A DNA stretch of 64,000 nucleotides from JBPOFY01 sp049889815 (GTDB lineage Bacteria > Verrucomicrobiota > Verrucomicrobiia > Opitutales > Coraliomargaritaceae), in contig JBMHCR010000024.1 of assembly GCA_049889815.1 (NCBI GenBank), positions 93,522-157,521 on the forward strand. Reading direction: 5' to 3'. How positions within the stretch are numbered: position 1 is the stretch's first letter; each line of letters starts with the position of its first letter. Under the pieces are notes generated by a model. The model ran no database searches, was not told where the DNA came from, and saw only the letters and a list, made by a program, of their open reading frames with translations. A program made the translations under genes and the position numbers. This document shows positions 35,633 to 44,942 of this stretch, one piece after another.

Positions 35633-37779
35633 CCCAGTAAACCGTCTCGTCTCAGCAGTGCGTCGGGATCGGGCGCTCTGCCCATGAAATCTTCGAACAG
35701 TTTTTCTGGATCCTCTGAGTTGCCCTTTGCTAAAATGGTGTCGCGGAAAGAGCGTCCCGTAGTTGGATTTAGGATGCCTTCTTTTTGGAATCGTGTGAAG
35801 GCGTCGGCATCGAGCACTTCTGCCCACTTGTAAGAGTAGTAGCCAGCCGCATATCCGGTTGGGCTGCTGAAGAGGTGGCTGAAGTTGAAGACGTTTGACT
35901 TTGGCTCGGTTTTAAATTCTGGGTTGTAGCCTTTAAGCGTTTCTTTAATGAAGGCGTCGAGGTCGGTTTCGTCGGAGTTGACCCAGTTGATGTGGAGTTC
36001 GAGGTCCAATTTCCCGAAGGAAAGCTGGCGGATATTGAAGCTTGCTTTCATGTAGTTGCGCGCAGCGAGCATCTTGTCGAAAAGTTCTTGGGGTATCGCT
36101 TCGCCAGTCTCAAAGTGTCGTGCAAAGATATCCAGGCTCTCACGCTCCCAGCACCAGTTTTCCATGATCTGTGATGGCAGTTCGACAAAGTCCCATGGCA
36201 CGTTAACGCCATTGAGCGACTTGACCTCGACTTCTCCGCAAAGATGGTGGAGCAGATGCCCGAATTCGTGGAAAATAGTCTCCACTTCACGGTGTGTGAG
36301 GAGTGCGGGTTGATCGCCGATTGCTGGTGTAAGGTTGCCGCAGATCAGACCAAGATGCGCTGTGCGTGCGCCGTTCGAGGTATCCCGATTGCCGGTGATC
36401 AGGTAGTTCATCCAGGCGCCGCCACGCTTCGACTCGCGCGGGTGCCAATCAGCATAGAAGGAGCCGAGTTGCTCGCCAGATTCTGCATCGAAGAGATCGT
36501 AGAACTTTACCTCTGGGTGCCAGGTCTCGACTGTGTCGAGAGATGCGTGATCCGAGATTCGAGATTCGGTATGGGGGATAGGGGATGCGGGATTTGTATC
36601 TCGCATCTCGCATCTCGCGTCTCGCTCCACAATTTTCAGCCCGAAAATCGTGGTGGCAATGTCGAACATGCCGTTGATTACGCGATCAATTGGAAAGTAG
36701 GGCCGCAGCACTTCCTCGTCGAAATCGTAATTGGCTTTACGCTGTTTCTCTGCCCAGTAGCTGCTCTCCCAAGGTTCGAGTAGGGGTGCTGGGTTGGGGG
36801 GTAAAGCCTCTCCTAGGCTTGTTGCTTTGTAGTTGCGAAGCGCTTCAACTTCTTGGTCGAATTGTGCGGAGACTTTCGCGAAGATGTTTTCGCCAAATTT
36901 TAGGGCGGAGTCACCGGTTTTTGCCATGCGGCGTTCGGTGGTGTGATCTGCGAAGTTCTGTTTGCCCATGAGTTGCGCAAATTCGTGGCGGAGCTTTAGG
37001 ATCTCGCGAACGAGTTCTCGGTTGTCGTGTGGTGCCTCCCGTCCGATTGCGGCATAGGCTTGCCAGACCTCTTTGCGAAGTCCTTCGTTGTCTGCGTAGG
37101 TGAGCACTGGAATCAGTGAGGGTGCTTGAAGGGTGAAGCGCCAAGCGTCCTTGTGTCCCTTGCTAGCAGCGCTCTGCTTTGCGGCGTCGAGTGCGGACTT
37201 CGGGAGACCTGAAAGTTCTGATTCGTCGGTAGTGATGAGCTCCCATGCATTGGTGGCATCGAGGCAGTTCTCGGAATATTTTTGCGTGAGTTCTGCTAGG
37301 CGGCTCTGCAATTCAGCCGCGCGCTTTTTTTGTTCTGGTGGCAAGTCTGCGCCTTGTTCGCGGAAATCGGCGAGGGTCTCTTCAACGTAGCGTTGTTTGC
37401 TTGGGCTGAGGCTCTGGACGGCGTCGCTTTCGCCGAAGGCTTTCAGGGTCTTCCAAAGTGGTTCATTGAGTGGAATGCTGGAGAAGAAATCGGTGACTTT
37501 CGGCAGCATCTTGTTGTGTGCCTCTCGCAGCTCTGGGCTGTTATTGACGGAGTCGAGATGGCTGACCAGACCCCAAGCGCGGTTGAGTGGTTCGAGCCCC
37601 TCGTCGAGGGCTTTGATCGTTGATTCGTAGCTGAGTGCAGTATCCGAGTCTGCGAGAGCAGACACCATGTCTATAGCTGATTGCGCGTCCTCGAGCGCTC
37701 TTGAAATGTCCGTTTCGAGGTGATTTGGGGTCAGGGTCGACCAGTGAATGTGAAAGTCGCTTGCTAAAAATGGATGCAT
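35629..37779 (-). CDS. M3-family oligopeptidase (PrlC/oligopeptidase A-like)
   Basis: Cytoplasmic zinc peptidase that trims short peptides. 716 residues from ATG 37779 (MHPFLASDFHIHW). The zinc site is TIFHEFGHLLHHL with the downstream Glu region near VPWDFVELPSQIMENW. Other family segments: LLEPWESSYWAEKQRKANYD and FSHLFSSPTGYAAGYYSYKW. Unusual: between IFGLKIVER and DTVETWHPEVKFYDLF sits an extra stretch of about 28 residues coded by a heptamer tandem repeat (36542-36625). Upstream ATGs to 37887 would overlap the divergent gene. Confidence 0.92.
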   Translation of the reverse strand: MHPFLASDFHIHWSTLTPNHLETDISRALEDAQSAIDMVSALADSDTALSYESTIKALDEGLEPLNRAWGLVSHLDSVNNSPELREAHNKMLPKVTDFFSSIPLNEPLWKTLKAFGESDAVQSLSPSKQRYVEETLADFREQGADLPPEQKKRAAELQSRLAELTQKYSENCLDATNAWELITTDESELSGLPKSALDAAKQSAASKGHKDAWRFTLQAPSLIPVLTYADNEGLRKEVWQAYAAIGREAPHDNRELVREILKLRHEFAQLMGKQNFADHTTERRMAKTGDSALKFGENIFAKVSAQFDQEVEALRNYKATSLGEALPPNPAPLLEPWESSYWAEKQRKANYDFDEEVLRPYFPIDRVINGMFDIATTIFGLKIVERDARCEMRDTNPASPIPHTESRISDHASLDTVETWHPEVKFYDLFDAESGEQLGSFYADWHPRESKRGGAWMNYLITGNRDTSNGARTAHLGLICGNLTPAIGDQPALLTHREVETIFHEFGHLLHHLCGEVEVKSLNGVNVPWDFVELPSQIMENWCWERESLDIFARHFETGEAIPQELFDKMLAARNYMKASFNIRQLSFGKLDLELHINWVNSDETDLDAFIKETLKGYNPEFKTEPKSNVFNFSHLFSSPTGYAAGYYSYKWAEVLDADAFTRFQKEGILNPTTGRSFRDTILAKGNSEDPEKLFEDFMGRAPDPDALLRRDGLLG
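36542..36625. repeat. Twelve heptamers inserted in the M3 peptidase coding sequence
   Basis: On the plus strand: GATGCGT, GATCCGA, GATTCGA, GATTCGG, TATGGGG, GATAGGG, GATGCGG, GATTTGT, then ATCTCGC three times and GTCTCGC. The first eight and last four are in opposite orientation. The length of 84 bp is divisible by both 7 and 3, so the reading frame is kept and 28 codons are added. Confidence 0.85.
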
Positions 37780-37863
37780 GGTGCGGAAGTTGAGTGCATG
37801 CGGATAGGAGGTCAAAATTTCTTTGCGGATGTGATTGGTCATCGGCATTTTGATACAATAGAA

Positions 37864-38853
37864 ATGCAACAAGCGATACGTCATCATAAGTTCGGCAAGC
37901 CAGAGGAAGTCTTAAGCTTGGAAACGATTCCGAAGCCTGAACCAAAAGCTAGAGAGATTCGGGTAAAGCTGCTGGCCGCCGCGGTCAATCCGTCGGATCG
38001 AGGTATGATCGCTGGAAGTTATGGGAGTCTGCGTGAATTACCTGCGATTGCCGGGCGTGAGGGCGTGGGCATGATCGATGCGCTTGGTGCAGAGGTCTCT
38101 CGATTCGGTTTGGGTCAGCATGTGCGCTTTCCTAGCGAGCAGGGTGCTTGGTGTGAGTATGCCTGTATTCCCGCTGCAGAGGTTTTGACGGTGCCTGAAG
38201 GGGTGCCCGTCGAGCAGGCTGCAATCTCGTTTATCAATCCTCCGACGGCATATTGTTTATTGAAGCATATTGTTAACGTGCCGAAGGGTAGCTGGGTTTT
38301 GCAAAACGCGGGTAACTCCGCCGTAGGGCTCTCAGTGATTCAGATGGCGAAAGTGCTCGGCTATCGTACACTTAACCAAGTGCGAAGGGAGGAATTGATC
38401 GATCCACTGAAAGCAATGGGAGCGGACCATGTTGTTGTGGAGGGCGGCGATTGGGTGAAGCAGATTGGTGAGTTCACCGGCGGTGAGCCCGTATCTCTTG
38501 CGTTGAACTCGATCGGCGGTGCGAGCGCTGTTGACCAAATTAAAGTTTTGGGCGACGGTGGGACGCAGGTGACCTTCGGCGGTATGGTGGGGGATCCCGT
38601 GCGTTTCCCGACGCGCTATTTGATTTTTAATGATGTGCGGTTGGTTGGTTTCTGGTGGGATCAATGGATGCGTAAGAACGGTGCTCAGGAAGTGCAAGCG
38701 GTGAGGGATGCTGTCTATCAAATGATGATCGACGGCAGTCTTCAGTTGCCGATTGAAGCGGCCTATTTATTCGAGGACTATCGGCATGCCATCGAGCACG
38801 ATGCACAGCCACGGCTTGGCAAAGTATTGCTCAAGCCGTCGCGACCCAAGTAG
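37864..38853 (+). CDS. MDR-family 2-enoyl thioester reductase-like oxidoreductase
   Basis: Medium-chain dehydrogenase/reductase without zinc ligands, 329 residues from ATG 37864. It looks like the Etr1/MECR branch: VNPSDRGMIAGSYGSLRELP, AGREGVGMIDALG, NPPTAYCLLKH, VLQNAGNSAVGLSVIQMAKV (nucleotide-binding, GNSAVG) and VGFWWDQWMRK. Members reduce trans-2-enoyl-CoA/ACP with NADPH in fatty-acid synthesis. The exact substrate here is inferred. The first bases are divergent from the M3 peptidase with an 84-bp gap. Confidence 0.85.
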   Translation: MQQAIRHHKFGKPEEVLSLETIPKPEPKAREIRVKLLAAAVNPSDRGMIAGSYGSLRELPAIAGREGVGMIDALGAEVSRFGLGQHVRFPSEQGAWCEYACIPAAEVLTVPEGVPVEQAAISFINPPTAYCLLKHIVNVPKGSWVLQNAGNSAVGLSVIQMAKVLGYRTLNQVRREELIDPLKAMGADHVVVEGGDWVKQIGEFTGGEPVSLALNSIGGASAVDQIKVLGDGGTQVTFGGMVGDPVRFPTRYLIFNDVRLVGFWWDQWMRKNGAQEVQAVRDAVYQMMIDGSLQLPIEAAYLFEDYRHAIEHDAQPRLGKVLLKPSRPK

Positions 38854-38964
38854 AACTGTAGTCATGCCTCGGGTTAGACCCAGCGGAGCTGGTAACCGCT
38901 CATGTGGGCTGATGAATGCTTATGGTGATGAGGTCTTGCGAGCTAAAAACCCATCACCTAATGG

Positions 38965-39219
38965 TTGGATACAACTGCGCAAAATATAGAATACATGAGG
39001 TCTGAAGGGCATGAACTAATCGGTGCCCGCCCCGAGAAGAAGTACTATCCCGATCTTCTGATTTCGAAAAAAATTATCACTGAGCTGAAGTCCGTCAAAG
39101 TGCTCAATTCCGAGTATGAGCGGTCCCCAGTTTCGCTGGAAAGACTGTCTGAAAGGCATACCTTAATTCGACATAGCAGTTTCGGATTCAAAGTGCTGAT
39201 TCCAAGAAATGTGTATTAA
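38965..39219 (+). pseudogene. Remnant of a second GxxExxY-family gene
   Basis: Within the 397-bp gap between the MDR gene and leuA, the frame contains KKYYPDLLISKKIITELKSV then KVLNSEYE. This matches the middle of GxxExxY proteins (YxPDLxVxxxIIVELKSV). The N-terminal half with the GxxExxY motif is absent, and after NSEYE the sequence no longer matches the family. It is a decayed fragment, and the second GxxExxY remnant in this window. Confidence 0.55.
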
Positions 39220-39250
39220 GCACAGACAGGAACGTCCGTGTCACTGATGG

Positions 39251-40936
39251 CTATATTGCTTGAGACGCGCGATTGAATGCACTGACGAGGGCCTTGAGCC
39301 CTGCGAACTCAATGTTGCCGTCGATACCACAGCCAAATGCGGATTCGCCGTCTCTATCTTTGATTTGGATGTAGGCTGCTGCCTGGGTCTTAGAGCCTGC
39401 GCCAATGGAGTGCTGGCGATAATCTTCGAGCGTAAAATTCTTCCAGCCTTGTTGATCAAGTGCGTCAACGAACGCGCTGATCGGGCCATTGCCGACACCG
39501 GAGACTTTCATTGCCTCGCGGTTGTAGCGGATCGCGGCTTCGACCTTTACTTCGCCGCTTTTGGAGAAGTCTTCACGGTTGATCGATACGATCTCCAGGG
39601 GGTCGCTCAAATTAATGTATTCGGATTTGAATACGTTATAAACTTCTTCTGGAGAGAGCTCGCGGCTGCCGGTGTCGGCAGCATCATTGACTACGGTGCC
39701 GACTTCCGGGTGCATTGCTTTGGGTAGGTCTAAGCCGTAGTCGCGGTCGAGGATGTAGGCGACGCCGCCCTTGCCGCTCTGGCTGTTGATGCGAATGATG
39801 GCCTCGTAGTCGCGCCCGATATCCTCAGGGTCGATGAGCAAGTAGGGCACTTCCCAGAGCATTGTAGGGGCAGTGTCTTTTGCACGCAAGTCCATGCCTT
39901 TCTTGATAGCATCTTGGTGCGAGCCAGAGAATGCCGTGAAGACCAAGTCGCCTGCGTACGGGTGGCGATCGTGCACGGTCATACGAGTGACGCGTTCATA
40001 GATGGCGCGGATCTCGGAAAGATTGCTGAAGTCAAGTAAAGGGTCGATGCCTTGCGTGTATTGATTCAAGGCCACGGTGACGATGTCGAGGTTGCCTGTG
40101 CGCTCCCCGTTTCCAAACAAGGTGCCTTCGACGCGGTCGGCTCCTGCCATCAAACCAAGCTCCGTCGCAGCGACTCCGGTGCCGCGGTCGTTGTGTGTGT
40201 GCAAACTGATGATTGCCTTGTTGCGCTCTTTCAAATTGCGGCAGAACCACTCAATCTGGTCAGCGTGCACATTAGGTGTGGCGACCTCGACAGTCGCGGG
40301 AAGGTTGAGGATGATTTTTGAATCCTCTGTTGGCGTCCACTCTGCCATCACCGCTTCACAGACTTCGAGAGCGTAGTCGACTTCAGTGTCTGAGAAGCTT
40401 TCCGGAGAGTATTCCAAGCGCACATCGGTGTCCGGAATCGTTGAAACCAAGTTCTTTACCAAGCGTGTGCCTTCCACCGCAATCGCTTTGATCTCTTCCT
40501 TGCTTTTGTTGAAGGTAACGCGGCGTTGAAGCGGTGACGTGGAGTTATACAAATGCACGATCGCCTTAGCGACGCCCTCCAAGCTTTCAAAGGTGCGACG
40601 AATCAAATGTTCACGCGCCTGCACCAATACTTGCAAGGTGACATCTTCCGGAATGCGTTTTTCGTCAACCAAGCGGCGAATGAAATTGAACTCGGTGTCG
40701 CTTGCAGAAGGAAAGCCGACCTCGATTTCCTTGAAGCCGATCTTTACAAGCAATTCGAACATCTCGAGCTTCTCATCGACCGTCATGGGTATTGCGAGTG
40801 CTTGGTTGCCGTCGCGCAAGTCAACGCTCGCCCAGATGGGCGGGTGCTCAATGACTTTATCCGGCCAGGTGCGGTCGGGTAAATCGATGGTTTTAAATGC
40901 AGTGTATTTTACGATCTTGCCGGTTTGCATGGTCAT
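39251..40936 (-). CDS. leuA: 2-isopropylmalate synthase
   Basis: First committed step of leucine synthesis: condenses 2-oxoisovalerate and acetyl-CoA. 561 residues, the longer LeuA type. Motifs: DLRDGNQALAIPM (metal-binding Asp-Arg), EIEVGFPSASDTEFNFIR, SLHTHNDRGTGVAATELGLM and LFGNGERTGNLD, plus a complete C-terminal regulatory domain (FVDALDQQGWKNFTLEDYRQ, AAAYIQIKDRDGESAFGCGI), so leucine feedback is likely. The ATG at 40930 is also possible. Confidence 0.95.
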   Translation of the reverse strand: MTMQTGKIVKYTAFKTIDLPDRTWPDKVIEHPPIWASVDLRDGNQALAIPMTVDEKLEMFELLVKIGFKEIEVGFPSASDTEFNFIRRLVDEKRIPEDVTLQVLVQAREHLIRRTFESLEGVAKAIVHLYNSTSPLQRRVTFNKSKEEIKAIAVEGTRLVKNLVSTIPDTDVRLEYSPESFSDTEVDYALEVCEAVMAEWTPTEDSKIILNLPATVEVATPNVHADQIEWFCRNLKERNKAIISLHTHNDRGTGVAATELGLMAGADRVEGTLFGNGERTGNLDIVTVALNQYTQGIDPLLDFSNLSEIRAIYERVTRMTVHDRHPYAGDLVFTAFSGSHQDAIKKGMDLRAKDTAPTMLWEVPYLLIDPEDIGRDYEAIIRINSQSGKGGVAYILDRDYGLDLPKAMHPEVGTVVNDAADTGSRELSPEEVYNVFKSEYINLSDPLEIVSINREDFSKSGEVKVEAAIRYNREAMKVSGVGNGPISAFVDALDQQGWKNFTLEDYRQHSIGAGSKTQAAAYIQIKDRDGESAFGCGIDGNIEFAGLKALVSAFNRASQAI

Positions 40937-41251
40937 CTCGGGCTAAAGGTGTACGGTAGTGTTGTGTTGTTTTTTGCGAAAAGCCAAAGCGAAACTTCCT
41001 CGAAGTGCCTTGGCGGGTGAAGCGTTAACTCACATGTGCAATGCGGGATACATGCCCGCAGCTGTATTACTTCAAATCCCCCAAGGGGAGAAGCTTCAGT
41101 AGTGGTCCCAGTAGGATCGAACGCTGACCGATAATTAGTTGCACCCACCTGCAGCATTCACCGACAAGCGTTTCTGTCAAGCTAAGGCTCGGGAAGAGGT
41201 GGCAGTAGGCATCTCTGGAAAACGAGACTTGAGTCTTGTTTTGTTAGGTGA
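40937..41251. other. Gap upstream of leuA with two hairpins, possible leader
   Basis: No clear gene in 315 bp between leuA and the divergent coaC-like gene. Two stem-loops are evident: TGCGGG/CCCGCA (41042-41060) and a CTTC..TCCCC/GGGGA..GAAG hairpin (41070-41093). They lie 106-163 bp upstream of the leuA start and could form a leader that controls leuA. There is no leucine-rich leader peptide and no T-box sequence. A 74-codon frame (41157-40933) overlaps the leuA ATG by 4 bp but looks unlike a protein. Confidence 0.35.
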
Positions 41252-41833
41252 ATGGTCTCATATTTTGCCCCAGTGTCTGGTGTAAAAACAGTTTTGGAAG
41301 GTCGCACCATCATCCTTGGTGTGACTGGCTCGATAGCAGCGTTTAAAGCGGCAGACATTACGAGCCGCTTAATGGAATTGGGTGCGAAGGTCTTTCCGGT
41401 AATGACAGATGGCGCCTGCAGTTTTATCCAGCCATTGACTTTGCAGACGCTTTCTCGCCAACCTGCGGTGTCTGATCTCTGGAGTGAGGGACAAGGCTGG
41501 CAACCTGGACATATTGAGTTAGCAGATCAGGCGGATCTGTTGCTGGTAGCACCCGCGTCGGCACATTGCATTGCACAGTTCGCACACGGTTTGGCACCCG
41601 ATTTATTGACCTCGATACATCTAGCCACGCAGGCACCCGTGATGATTGCGCCTGCGATGAACGGAAAGATGCTTGCGCACCCAGCGACTCAGGCAAACCT
41701 CGCGCTTTTGAAGGAGCGCGGCTACCATTTCATTGCACCGGATGTTGGTATGCTCGCTTGCGGATACGAGGGTGAGGGCAAGCTTGCTTCGGTAGAGCGC
41801 ATTGTCGAGATGGTCACGAATTTTCTGGCTTAG
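41252..41833 (+). CDS. Phosphopantothenoylcysteine decarboxylase (CoaC-type flavoprotein)
   Basis: FMN-dependent decarboxylase of coenzyme A synthesis. 193 residues, equal to the CoaC half of the usual CoaBC fusion; the CoaB synthetase half is absent and must be coded elsewhere. Motifs: GVTGSIAAFKAADITSRLME (FMN binding), GHIELADQADLLLVAPAS with the active-site His, APAMNGKMLAHPATQ (PxMNxxM) and GMLACGYEGEGK with the catalytic Cys. Confidence 0.9.
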   Translation: MVSYFAPVSGVKTVLEGRTIILGVTGSIAAFKAADITSRLMELGAKVFPVMTDGACSFIQPLTLQTLSRQPAVSDLWSEGQGWQPGHIELADQADLLLVAPASAHCIAQFAHGLAPDLLTSIHLATQAPVMIAPAMNGKMLAHPATQANLALLKERGYHFIAPDVGMLACGYEGEGKLASVERIVEMVTNFLA

Positions 41834-42110
41834 TTGCAGTACAGACGAATTCCGATTATCCGGGAAAGAATTCGTTCTTCAGGTAACGCTGTCAATGAGC
41901 GTCATGAAGACCGTCTTTTAGAGTCCGGCGAGCGTTTTGGCAATTTTCGGGCGGTCTTGGCACCTCAGAAATAGATTAGTCAGGGGCGTTTAAGCTTCTA
42001 CGCTCGCAAACCTGTCCCTCGGGAGTGAAAGCCCGCAAATTTTGCTGTTTTTTTGTGGCGCGAGTGTGGCTTAGCTGTATTTTTCTCCGTTTCCCCAATT
42101 TTCAGATATC

Positions 42111-43535
42111 ATGGAGATCATCCCAAATGTATTAGCCGCTCGATACGCATCCAAGCAAATGCGCTCAATTTGGAGCGCCGAAGGTCGTATCGCACTGGAG
42201 CGTGATTATTGGATCGCAGTGCTCCGCGCACAAAAGGATCTCGGGCTCGATATACCCCAAGAAGCTATCGACGCCTACGAGCGTGTGAAAAGCGAGATCG
42301 ACCTCGATTCAATCAACGAGCGCGAAGCCATCACACGTCACGACGTAAAGGCGCGCATTGAAGAGTTCTGCGACCTAGCCGGTCACGAGCACATTCACAA
42401 AGGACTCACCAGTCGCGACTTAACCGAGAACGTTGAACAGCTGCAGATCATTCAAGCACTCGAAGTGATTCGCACCAAGGCAGTCGCTGCACTGCTCAAA
42501 GTCGCCGAGCGCTCCGAGCAGTGGAAGGACTTGGTCATCACCGCACGCACACACAATGTGCCTGCGCAACCGACCACCTTTGGTAAGCGCCTCGCGATGT
42601 TCGGCGAGGATCTGCTGATCGCTGTACGCGAGCTCGATCGTATCATCGACAACTATCCCGTTCGCGGTCTTAAGGGCCCCGTCGGCACACAAATGGACCT
42701 TTTGACGCTTTTTGGTGGCGATCAGGAAAAAGTCGCAGACCTTGAAGAGCGTATTCTGGACCACCTGAATGTCGGGGCAGCACTCGATACGGTGGGTCAG
42801 GTGTATCCACGCGGTCTCGATTTCGAGGTGGTGTCGGTTTTCGTGCGTCTTGCTTCCGGCCCCTCCAGTTTCGCCAAGACACTTCGCATCATGGCCGGTC
42901 ACGAACTCGCCAGTGAAGGCTTCGCAAAGGGACAGGTCGGTTCCTCGGCGATGCCGCACAAGATGAACAGCCGTAGCTGTGAGCGTCTTAATGGTTTTGC
43001 TGCGATTCTTAAGGGGCACCTCACTATGGCTGCTGAACTCTCTGGGGATCAATGGAATGAGGGCGATGTTTCTTGCTCTGTCGTGCGCCGCGTTTTCCTC
43101 CCGGATAGTTTCTTTGCGATCGATGGTCTCATCGATACCTTCCTTACGATTCTGAACCAGATGGAAGTCTATCCAGCAGTGATCGATCAGGAAAACCAGC
43201 GCTATGGTCCCTTCTTGGCCACGACCACAGTGCTCATGGAGGCAGTCAAAGCCGGCGCCGGCCGTGAGGAGGCTCACGAAGCGATTAAAGAGCACGCGGT
43301 GCAAACCGTTCGCGATCTGCGTTCAGGAGCGATCTCGCATAATGATCTGGTCGAGCGCCTCGCCGCAGATTCCCGCCTCGGCTTGCCGCATGAGCAGCTT
43401 TCCGAAATGATGGCACGCGCTCAGGCCATGACCGGTCTCGCTGGTAAGCAAGTCGAGGAATTTTGTGTTGCTGTCCGCGAAGACGCTCAGAACTTCCCTG
43501 GTGCTGCCGATTATCAACCTGGCGCAATTCTTTAA
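42111..43535 (+). CDS. purB: Adenylosuccinate lyase
   Basis: Fumarase-superfamily lyase acting at two steps of purine synthesis (SAICAR and adenylosuccinate cleavage). 474 residues. The superfamily signature is GSSAMPHKMNSRSCERLNGF; the catalytic His regions are KGLTSRDLTENVEQLQ and ARTHNVPAQPTTFGKRLAM. The 277 bp upstream show no gene, only a small GAATTC-type inverted pair at 41847-41873. Confidence 0.95.
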   Translation: MEIIPNVLAARYASKQMRSIWSAEGRIALERDYWIAVLRAQKDLGLDIPQEAIDAYERVKSEIDLDSINEREAITRHDVKARIEEFCDLAGHEHIHKGLTSRDLTENVEQLQIIQALEVIRTKAVAALLKVAERSEQWKDLVITARTHNVPAQPTTFGKRLAMFGEDLLIAVRELDRIIDNYPVRGLKGPVGTQMDLLTLFGGDQEKVADLEERILDHLNVGAALDTVGQVYPRGLDFEVVSVFVRLASGPSSFAKTLRIMAGHELASEGFAKGQVGSSAMPHKMNSRSCERLNGFAAILKGHLTMAAELSGDQWNEGDVSCSVVRRVFLPDSFFAIDGLIDTFLTILNQMEVYPAVIDQENQRYGPFLATTTVLMEAVKAGAGREEAHEAIKEHAVQTVRDLRSGAISHNDLVERLAADSRLGLPHEQLSEMMARAQAMTGLAGKQVEEFCVAVREDAQNFPGAADYQPGAIL

Positions 43536-43609
43536 GGGTTGCTTTCAAAACAGCTCAAACTACACAGACTTTCAATAACGCTCATTTTACTTTCTAAATC
43601 ATTACCATT

Positions 43610-44872
43610 ATGTCCGAAGAACTCGAAGGAAATTGCCTCGTCGCCCAGTCAGGCGGCCCAACATCAGTGATCAACGCCAGCCTTTCTGGTGTCGTTGCCG
43701 AAGCGCTCAATTATGAGTGTATCGAAGAAATCTATGGCGGTCTCAATGGCGTACTTGGTATTCTCAATGAGCAACTGATCGACCTCGCAGCAGAGTCTCA
43801 ACAGAATATCCGTGGCCTTCGTTATACCCCAGGCGCGGCGCTCGGAACCTGCCGCTACAAGCTCAAGAAGCAAGCGGACTTTGACCGCGTGCTCGAAGTC
43901 TTTGAAGCGCACAATATCCGCTACTTTTTCTATGCAGGTGGCAACGACTCACAAGACACCGCTGACAAGATATCTAAGCTTGCTCAAGAGCGTGGCTATA
44001 AACTCCGCGTGATCGGTATCCCGAAGACGATCGACAACGACTTGGTCACCACCGATCACACACCAGGCTACGGTTCCGTGATCAAATATATCGCGACCAC
44101 TGTTAAGGAAATCGCAGCTGACAATGCTGGAATGGGGCAACACGACCTTGTTCAAATCATCGAAGTGATGGGGCGCAGCGCTGGTTGGATTGCCGCGGGT
44201 GCAGCCCTTGCAAAACGCCGCGACGATCCAAATGCGGCTCCTCACCTAATCTACCTCCCAGAAGTAGCGTTCTCTCCCGAGAAGTTCATTTCTGATGTTC
44301 AGCACGTGCTCCAAAAAGAGAAGTACTGCGTAGTCGTGGTCGGTGAAGGACTCGTCGATGTGGACGGCAACTATGTCTCCACAGACAGCGCAGGTGCGGA
44401 TGCATTTGGACACTCTCAGCTCGGTGGTGCCGGTGAATACCTCCGCAACCTAGCAGAAGAATCGCTTCAAGTGAAAGCACGCTCTGTGAAACTCGGTATG
44501 GCGCAACGCGCTGCCGTTCACTGCTCCTCGCAAGCGGACAACGACGAGGCCTATCTGGCAGGTCAAGCTGCTGTGCAGGCAGCGATCGCGGGTGAGACTG
44601 ATAAGATGGTCACACTCGTCCGTGGCGACAGCGACGGCTACACCTGTGAGACGGGTCTTGCAGATCTTTCCGAGATTGCCAACGGGGTGAAGAAGCTCCC
44701 TGAAGCGTGGATCAACGAAGATGGCGTTAGCATGAACTACAACTTCTACAAGTATGCCTTGCCACTCATTGAAGGCGAAGTTCAGGTCCCATACGAAAAC
44801 GGCGTCCCTGCCCTCATCAAACTCCGTATGGAGAAGGTCGATCGCAAGTTAGGCGCCCACACGTTCGAGTAG
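43610..44872 (+). CDS. PPi-dependent 6-phosphofructokinase
   Basis: Glycolytic phosphofructokinase, 420 residues. VAQSGGPTSVINASLSG begins the fold. The phosphoryl-donor motif is YAGGNDSQDTADKIS, and PKTIDNDLVTTDHTPGYGS contains the Lys that in this family goes with pyrophosphate use rather than ATP. A PPi donor is therefore likely and would make the step reversible, but it is inferred from motifs. A strong terminator follows. Confidence 0.9.
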   Translation: MSEELEGNCLVAQSGGPTSVINASLSGVVAEALNYECIEEIYGGLNGVLGILNEQLIDLAAESQQNIRGLRYTPGAALGTCRYKLKKQADFDRVLEVFEAHNIRYFFYAGGNDSQDTADKISKLAQERGYKLRVIGIPKTIDNDLVTTDHTPGYGSVIKYIATTVKEIAADNAGMGQHDLVQIIEVMGRSAGWIAAGAALAKRRDDPNAAPHLIYLPEVAFSPEKFISDVQHVLQKEKYCVVVVGEGLVDVDGNYVSTDSAGADAFGHSQLGGAGEYLRNLAEESLQVKARSVKLGMAQRAAVHCSSQADNDEAYLAGQAAVQAAIAGETDKMVTLVRGDSDGYTCETGLADLSEIANGVKKLPEAWINEDGVSMNYNFYKYALPLIEGEVQVPYENGVPALIKLRMEKVDRKLGAHTFE

Positions 44873-44895
44873 GATTGACTCGAAAATAACTTCTT

Positions 44896-44925
44896 AAAAG
44901 CCAGTTCTGACGGACTGGCTTTTTT
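44896..44925 (+). terminator. Rho-independent terminator after phosphofructokinase
   Basis: A 10-bp perfect stem, AAAAGCCAGT with ACTGGCTTTT, with an 8-nt loop and an uninterrupted T tract (44920-44925). It lies 24 bp after the stop. Confidence 0.93.
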
Positions 44926-44942
44926 AATCCTCGAATTTCACC

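Noticed and set aside
40933..41157. 74-codon frame overlapping the leuA start by 4 bp
   Set aside because: The overlap looks like translational coupling, but the sequence is low in structure, has no leucine run and mostly translates the two hairpins.
41847..41873. ACGAATTC/GAATTCGT inverted pair upstream of purB
   Set aside because: Only 8 bp, no second copy and no known operator match; too weak to call.
42420..43304. Long minus-strand frame (294 codons) opposite purB
   Set aside because: purB is complete and conserved on the plus strand; the antisense frame is a shadow of its codon use.
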